Shown one piece after another: positions 5,880-10,853 of a stretch of DNA of 10,853 nt. Under the pieces are notes generated by a model. That model was not told the DNA's origin and did no database searches. It worked only from the letters and a program-made list of their open reading frames with translations. The stretch is from Deltaproteobacteria bacterium RIFOXYD12_FULL_50_9 (lineage in GTDB: Bacteria; Desulfobacterota; Desulfobulbia; Desulfobulbales; CALZHT01). The DNA lies in the NCBI GenBank assembly GCA_001799225.1, contig MGTA01000251.1, positions 1 through 10,853 on the forward strand, written 5' to 3'. A program made the position numbers and the translations under genes. The first letter of the stretch is position 1. Every line of letters begins with the position of its first letter.

Positions 5880-7718
5880 ATGTCAGAAAAATCCTTGAGG
5901 ATACCCACAAACGCAGAAGCCGGAAAACCATTTACCTGGCGACCGTCTCTCCGTATCTATCTGACATCAATGAATCTTTTTCTCCTCTGTCTTCTATTTC
6001 CCCTGATCAGCTTTTTTTTTCTGCACAAGCAGACCCAGTTCCGAGATGCGCAACTGGTTCGCATCACCCAGGATCTCCAGGATAATCTTGAAAGACGCAG
6101 CGCCACGCTGGCGCAAAGCGTGGCAATCAGCGCCGAACAAGCGATCGCCGGCTATGAATTCACCTTTCTGAACACCCTGGCAAAAAACCTGGTCGAAAAT
6201 GATCCGGAGATCCAATACATTATTATTCAGGATATAGACCACCGGGCAATTGCACACAGCGAATCAGACAAAATCAGCCTGACCCTTTCCGACCCCGTTG
6301 ATCTCCAGGCCGCCAGCCTCTTCAAAAAACAATTCCAGGTTACCAAACCACCTGCCCAGGCCAAAAGACCAGTCTATTTCCTCAAGTGGACCGGGACCGC
6401 AGAGAGCACCGAATTGACCAACTGCCTGATCATCGAGGCAATAACCCCTCTTTACAGCGGTTCACAACTCATCGGCATGCTGCGCTGTTCATATTCTCTC
6501 AACCGGTTTAACAGGGAGATCCAACAAGCCCAAAATGCCTGGGAACAAGCGATGCGCGAGTATAAATTCTATCTCCTGAGCCTGACCATTGCCTTTTTCC
6601 TGATCGGGGTGGTCGTGGCTCTGCTTTTCACCCGCTATCTCCTCCATTCGATCGAGGTTCTGAATCAGGGCGTCCGCCGGGTAGCTGCCGGCGATCTCGC
6701 GCACGAAATTATCCAGGATGACCTGCCCATCCAGGAGTTTCAAGAGTTATCCCTGGCCTTTAACCTCATGACCAAACGACTTACAACTTCCTATCAACAA
6801 CTGGACGAATACAGCCACTCCCTTGAGCATAAGGTCGATGACCGGACACAGGAACTCAAGGAGGCACAAGACCATCTTTTGCAGCAGGCCCACGAGGCCG
6901 GCATGGCGGAAATGGCTGTGGGTATCCTCCACAATATCGGCAATGCCATGACCCCGGCTAAAGTTTCGACCAACCATCTCCTCAAACTCTTGACCAAGAG
7001 CCCTGTCCGCATCCATCTTCATGAAATAATGACAATTATTAAAAATGAGATCGAGGCCAGCCCAGCCGTATCACCCGACAAAAGGGCGCAGATGATTGAG
7101 ATTGTCGATCTTTTGCCCAAATCGATTTCCGAGGAGTACAACGAACTGATAGACTCCTTAACTAAAATCCGGGCCAAACACGAACACATAGAAGGGATTA
7201 TCAGGTTGCAGTTGCGTTACGCCCGGCTTAACACCGAGGCTGAATCCGTTGATTTTAACGCCATGGTGGAAGACTCCCTGAAGATGCTGGCCGAACAACT
7301 CGAAAAACGCGCCATAAAGATTATCCGGGACTATGCTGATATTCCGCCAATCAGGATAGAGAAGGCAAAACTCATCCAGATCATCATTAATCTGTTAAAA
7401 AACTCCTACGAATCAATGGATGATATCAAAAGTGGCGAAAATCTGCTTTTGTTGCGAACATTTATAGAAAATGGCCCGCCGGAATATGTCGGGTTGTCCG
7501 TGCATGATAATGGCAAGGGCTTCAGTGAAGAGGAAAAAATTAAATTCTTTACCTTTGGTTTCACCACCAAGGCGCGCGGTTCCGGTTTCGGTCTGCACTC
7601 CTGCGCCAACTATCTGATCGCCCACAACGGCTCCATTACTGCCCACAGCGCCGGTCTTGGGCAAGGTGCCGAATTCATCATCAAGCTACCTTTAGAGAGA
7701 AAAGAGGATTCCATATGA
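5880..7718 (+). CDS. Membrane-bound sensor histidine kinase (periplasmic sensor-HAMP-HisKA-HATPase)
   Basis: The 612-residue protein has a membrane helix at about 27-48, a periplasmic sensor of about 180 residues (a Cache-like fold is possible from IQYIIIQDIDHRAIAHS at 111-127), a second helix at 230-251, a HAMP domain to about 305, a coiled coil at 305-340, and a C-terminal kinase. The H-box is GMAEMAVGILHNIGNAM with phospho-acceptor His351; HNIGN replaces the usual HE/HD-xxx-P pattern and marks a recognised variant class. Further landmarks are the N-box with Asn508, DNGKGF at 543-548, FFTFGFTTK at 556-564 and GSGFGL at 567-572. It should autophosphorylate on sensing a periplasmic ligand that cannot be named. 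The ATG has only a distant GGGGA (5863-5867) and overlaps an upstream TGA (TGATG). Its stop overlaps the next start, so the downstream hybrid protein is the likely partner. Confidence 0.93.
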   Translation: MSEKSLRIPTNAEAGKPFTWRPSLRIYLTSMNLFLLCLLFPLISFFFLHKQTQFRDAQLVRITQDLQDNLERRSATLAQSVAISAEQAIAGYEFTFLNTLAKNLVENDPEIQYIIIQDIDHRAIAHSESDKISLTLSDPVDLQAASLFKKQFQVTKPPAQAKRPVYFLKWTGTAESTELTNCLIIEAITPLYSGSQLIGMLRCSYSLNRFNREIQQAQNAWEQAMREYKFYLLSLTIAFFLIGVVVALLFTRYLLHSIEVLNQGVRRVAAGDLAHEIIQDDLPIQEFQELSLAFNLMTKRLTTSYQQLDEYSHSLEHKVDDRTQELKEAQDHLLQQAHEAGMAEMAVGILHNIGNAMTPAKVSTNHLLKLLTKSPVRIHLHEIMTIIKNEIEASPAVSPDKRAQMIEIVDLLPKSISEEYNELIDSLTKIRAKHEHIEGIIRLQLRYARLNTEAESVDFNAMVEDSLKMLAEQLEKRAIKIIRDYADIPPIRIEKAKLIQIIINLLKNSYESMDDIKSGENLLLLRTFIENGPPEYVGLSVHDNGKGFSEEEKIKFFTFGFTTKARGSGFGLHSCANYLIAHNGSITAHSAGLGQGAEFIIKLPLERKEDSI

Positions 7719-9778
7719 TTGATAACAAACGAGTTCTGATCATTGACGATGACCGCGAAATATGGCAGGCATTTCAAAATGTTCTATGTCCCTCATCTAA
7801 CGGCAGGCTTATCTCAGGTCGAAGGCTTACCACCCTGCTCAGAAAGGACGATGAAGAGGAACCCCCGTTATTTCCGGATTTTGAGCTCAGTTTTGCCGCC
7901 CAGGGCCGGGATGGTTTTGAAATGGTCAATAATGGTCAAGAGAAGCCGTTCGCTGTGGCCTTTATCGATATCAGAATGCCCCCGGGCTGGGACGGCATGG
8001 AAACTGCCGTCCGGATCCGTAAGATTGACCCGAACATTGAGATAGTCATTGTAACCGCCTATTCGGACAGGTCACGGGATGAGATTGTCCAGGCGGTCGG
8101 CAGCCCTGAGAAACTGCTTTTCCTGCGCAAGCCCTTTGATCCGGAAGAGCTGATTCAAATGACCCTGTCGCTTACCACCAAGTGGAACCTCGCCCGCCGG
8201 GAGGCCATCTCCCAGAGCGCTCTGCGGGAGTCGGAGGCCCGCTTCAAGACACTGGTCGAAACGACCAGTGACGTGGTCTGGGAGACCGATGCCGCCGGCC
8301 GGTTTGTCTATTGCTCACCGGTCAGCGAGTATGTTTACGGTTACAGGCCAATGGAGTTGATCGGCAAGGTGTACCATGAAATGCTGTTGAGTGGTGATGA
8401 TGCTCGACAGACCGAAAAACTCTTCGGGGAAAATGCCAAAAATCTGAAAGGGTTTCACGGCATCGAGCATGACTGCCTGTTGCGGGACGGCCACACTGTA
8501 CCTATTGAGTCGAGCGCCACGGTTGTTGTTAATGACAGTGGCATAGTTATCGGCTTCCGCGGTATTGACCGGGATATCTCCGCTCGCCGCATAGTCGCCA
8601 AGGAAAAAAAGCTTCTCGAAGCCCAGATCCGCCAGAGCCAGAAGATGGAGGCGCTCGGCATGCTGGCCGGTGGAGTGGCTCACGATATCAACAATATCCT
8701 GACTCCGATCATGGGAAATGTCCAACTGGCCATGCTTAATCTCCGGTCCGGCAATCCGCTCGAGGAGAATCTGATTGAGATCCAGCGGAGTTCCGAACGC
8801 GCCGCCGCGCTGATCAGGCAGATTCTGGCATTCAGCCGCAAACAGGTGCTTGAATATAAAGTACTTGATCTGAACACGATAGTTGAGAACTTTTTCAAGA
8901 TGCTCAAGAGGCTCATCCGTTCCGATATCAACCTGGTCAAGGATCTGCAGCCGGGATTGTGGCCCATAATTGGCGACATTGGCCAAACCGAGCAGGTTTT
9001 GCTCAATCTTGCCGTCAACGCCAGAGATGCCTCAAACGCCAACAGCACCATCACCATCAGAACCAGGAATGAAACTATCAAGGAGTATGACCTGTTCGAT
9101 GTTGACCGGAAGGTGTTGAATGGTGAGTTCGTGGTGCTGGCCATTAAGGATACCGGCCACGGCATGGAGAAAGAGACCCTGGAAAGGATTTTCGATCCGT
9201 TTTTCACTACCAAAAAAGAGGGCCAGGGCACAGGGCTGGGTCTCTCCACGGTTTACGGCGTAATCAAGCAACATAAAGGCCGCATCCGGGTAGAGAGCTC
9301 TCCCAACCGGGGAACCACCTTTTATATCTATTTTCTCCGCGCCCAGCAGGATGCCTGCGGAGACCAGCTGGAATTTCCGACTGCCATCCGCAGAGGCAAG
9401 GAGACCATCCTGGTTGCCGAGGATAATGACCCGGTTCGGATGATAACCGTCTCCATCCTTGAGACATTCGGCTACAAGGTTCTGGAAGCAGAAAACGGCG
9501 GCAAGGCTCTCAAACTCCTTGCCGAGCATCATAGTGAGATCGATCTGGTGCTCTCCGACATCGTCATGCCCGAAGCCGGCGGCAAGGTGATAATGGAAGC
9601 GATTCGCGCCAACTACCCGCACCTGCCATTGATCCTGATGAGCGCCTACCCGCAAGACCTCTTTGTTGAAGATGCAGTAAAACAGGGAATATGCTTTTTA
9701 CAAAAACCGTTCACCCCTCAGACCCTGACTAAAAAAATTAGGGAAACAATTGACCGGAGAAAGGATGATCGGCCATGA
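7715..9778 (+). CDS. Soluble hybrid histidine kinase (REC-PAS-HisKA-HATPase-REC)
   Basis: Cytosolic protein of 687 residues with no membrane segment. Receiver 1 (about 5-150) has acidic residues 11-13, phospho-acceptor Asp85 in [12 protein letters not shown], Thr114 and Lys139. It carries about 30 extra residues after helix 1 and the VTAYSD block, typical of an expanded receiver subfamily. A PAS domain (about 172-292) starts [20 protein letters not shown]. The kinase has [11 protein letters not shown] with His323, Asn435 in [15 protein letters not shown] at 479-484, FDPFFTTK at 493-500 and GTGLGL at 505-510. Receiver 2 (about 563-684) has Glu569-Asp570, Asp615 in SDIVMPE and Lys664. The start overlaps the upstream kinase stop (ATGA), with AGAGG 8 bases before it. 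Receiver 1 probably accepts phosphate from that kinase, and receiver 2 from the internal kinase. No DNA-binding, GGDEF, EAL or HD-GYP output is present, so an external HPt or regulator is needed. Confidence 0.93.
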   Translation: MIDNKRVLIIDDDREIWQAFQNVLCPSSNGRLISGRRLTTLLRKDDEEEPPLFPDFELSFAAQGRDGFEMVNNGQEKPFAVAFIDIRMPPGWDGMETAVRIRKIDPNIEIVIVTAYSDRSRDEIVQAVGSPEKLLFLRKPFDPEELIQMTLSLTTKWNLARREAISQSALRESEARFKTLVETTSDVVWETDAAGRFVYCSPVSEYVYGYRPMELIGKVYHEMLLSGDDARQTEKLFGENAKNLKGFHGIEHDCLLRDGHTVPIESSATVVVNDSGIVIGFRGIDRDISARRIVAKEKKLLEAQIRQSQKMEALGMLAGGVAHDINNILTPIMGNVQLAMLNLRSGNPLEENLIEIQRSSERAAALIRQILAFSRKQVLEYKVLDLNTIVENFFKMLKRLIRSDINLVKDLQPGLWPIIGDIGQTEQVLLNLAVNARDASNANSTITIRTRNETIKEYDLFDVDRKVLNGEFVVLAIKDTGHGMEKETLERIFDPFFTTKKEGQGTGLGLSTVYGVIKQHKGRIRVESSPNRGTTFYIYFLRAQQDACGDQLEFPTAIRRGKETILVAEDNDPVRMITVSILETFGYKVLEAENGGKALKLLAEHHSEIDLVLSDIVMPEAGGKVIMEAIRANYPHLPLILMSAYPQDLFVEDAVKQGICFLQKPFTPQTLTKKIRETIDRRKDDRP

Positions 9779-9810
9779 CATTGACTGATTATGTAAGGAA
9801 ATAATTAAAC

Positions 9811-10853
9811 ATGAGAGCCCATGAAAGACCTTGTTGCCTCGCCAGAGAGAGGAATTCACAGCCATCCGCCGCCACGGATGCAACCACCGCCGATCTCGTT
9901 GTCACCATGCTCGAAAGGGCCGGAGTGGACCATATTTTTGGAGTGCCTGGTGGTGCGATCGAAAACCTGAACACCGCCCTTTACAATAGCGGCAAGATTA
10001 AACCGATTGTCGCCAAGCACGAAGAGGGCGCCGCCTTCATGGCCGACGGCTTTGCCCGGGTCTCCGGTCGCCTCGGCGTCTGCTGCTCGACTGCCGGACC
10101 AGGAGCCACCAACCTGATTACCGGCCTGGCCACCTCATACGCCGACTCCATCCCGATCTGCGCCCTGACCGGCCAGGTATCAACTGCGGTGTTCGGCAAA
10201 GGCGCCCTCCAGGAATCAAGCGCCGAGGGCGTCAATATAACGAGTATCTTCCGGCATTTCACCAAATACAGCGGCATGATCATCAACGAGGAGCGGTGCG
10301 GCCATATGATGGAAAAGGCGATCAGGCTCGCCTTTTGCGGCCGCAGCCGGCCAGTCCACCTGAGCCTGCCCGCCGACGTCATGAAGCGGCCGGCCAAGGG
10401 GTGTCAACCGCCAATCTACCGGTCCGATGCCCGTCTTTTCGACCGGCAGCACGTCAAGGAGGCGGCCCAGATCCTGTTCGAGGCCAAACGACCGGCCATC
10501 ATCGCCGGTTGGGGAGTTGTTCTGTCCAGGGCGGCCCGCGAACTGCTCGATCTGGCGGAATTCCTGAACATCCCGGTCGCCACCTCACCCAAGGCCAAGG
10601 GAGTCTTCCCAGAATCCCACCCCCTGTCGCTTGGTGTGCTTGGCTTTGCCGGATCACCGGCAGCTAAAAATTATCTGCATGATGATGAGATCGACGTTCT
10701 GCTGGCGATTGGCACCAGTTTCAACGAAATGATGACCAGCGGCTGGGACAAGCGACTCATGCCCAATTCCCACCTCATCCAGATCGATGTGGACGTCGAG
10801 GAAATCGGCAGGAACTATCCGGTCTCCATGGGCCTGGAGGGTGATGCCCGCAT
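9811..10853 (+). CDS. Thiamine-diphosphate-dependent enzyme of the acetolactate synthase family, 3'-truncated by window edge
   Basis: The frame is open from ATG 9811 to the window end (347 codons plus 2 bases); AAGGAA (9795-9800) lies 10 bases upstream. Family members have about 550-600 residues, so the C-terminal cofactor domain with the GDG-NN motif is missing. Visible are the N-terminal pyrimidine-binding domain with FGVPGGAIE at 43-51, the catalytic-type Glu71 in KHEEGAAFMADGFAR, TAGPGATN at 94-101 and LTGQV with GALQESS at 131-137, then the central domain with RPAIIAGWGV at 227-236 and the start of a nucleotide-type fold. These match large-subunit acetolactate synthases and relatives that join or cleave 2-oxo acids. 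The precise reaction cannot be told without the C-terminus. About 25 N-terminal residues before TTADLVVTMLERAGV are extra and unlike the family. The gene starts 32 bases after the hybrid kinase and may be cotranscribed with it. Confidence 0.85.
   Translation, partial: MRAHERPCCLARERNSQPSAATDATTADLVVTMLERAGVDHIFGVPGGAIENLNTALYNSGKIKPIVAKHEEGAAFMADGFARVSGRLGVCCSTAGPGATNLITGLATSYADSIPICALTGQVSTAVFGKGALQESSAEGVNITSIFRHFTKYSGMIINEERCGHMMEKAIRLAFCGRSRPVHLSLPADVMKRPAKGCQPPIYRSDARLFDRQHVKEAAQILFEAKRPAIIAGWGVVLSRAARELLDLAEFLNIPVATSPKAKGVFPESHPLSLGVLGFAGSPAAKNYLHDDEIDVLLAIGTSFNEMMTSGWDKRLMPNSHLIQIDVDVEEIGRNYPVSMGLEGDAR

Noticed and set aside
9775..9804. Nine-codon mini-frame (MTLTDYVRK) overlapping the hybrid kinase stop as ATGA
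   Set aside because: It is too short to judge and ends inside the ribosome site of the next gene, so the overlap is likely coincidental.

Overview
The window looks like ordinary chromosomal DNA of a Gram-negative, probably anaerobic bacterium of the Desulfobacterota (old Deltaproteobacteria) type. That placement is an inference. It rests on a siroheme-pathway-type (AhbD/NirJ-like) radical SAM enzyme beside hemE and hemH, on a two-component pair with an HxxGN-type H-box and an expanded receiver domain, and on middling base composition. No rRNA, tRNA, CRISPR array, transposase or phage gene was seen.

Left block (1-1530, + strand): the 3' part of rodA (cell-wall elongation glycosyltransferase, 5' end off the window), then a monocistronic HU-type nucleoid protein gene with its own probable promoter, a 5'-UTR hairpin and a strong intrinsic terminator. 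The terminator lies between the convergent HU and hemH genes.

Middle block (1531-5384, - strand): a four-gene tetrapyrrole cluster, transcribed right to left as AhbD/NirJ-like radical SAM protein, hemE (uroporphyrinogen decarboxylase), an HD-domain phosphohydrolase, and hemH (ferrochelatase). The HD gene and hemH overlap by 4 bases (GTGA). Two repeats sit in the gaps: a four-unit 9-bp tandem repeat touching the radical SAM stop codon, and a perfect 28-bp palindrome with a half-copy between hemE and the HD gene. HemE makes coproporphyrinogen III and HemH inserts iron into a porphyrin. AhbD-type enzymes decarboxylate Fe-coproporphyrin III to heme, so the cluster mixes steps from pathways normally described as alternatives.

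Divergent intergenic region (5385-5879): about 495 bp, AT-rich, with two long-spaced inverted repeats and a candidate promoter for the heme cluster.

Right block (5880-10853, + strand): a membrane sensor histidine kinase overlapping (ATGA) a soluble hybrid kinase with REC-PAS-HisKA-HATPase-REC layout and no DNA-binding or cyclase output. After 32 bp comes the 5' part of a thiamine-diphosphate enzyme of the acetolactate synthase family, cut by the window end. The pair looks like a self-contained phosphorelay whose final output must lie elsewhere.

Nothing here is clearly a new system. The points most worth a second look are the mixed heme gene set, the relay without an output domain, the palindromic element, and the structured divergent intergenic region.
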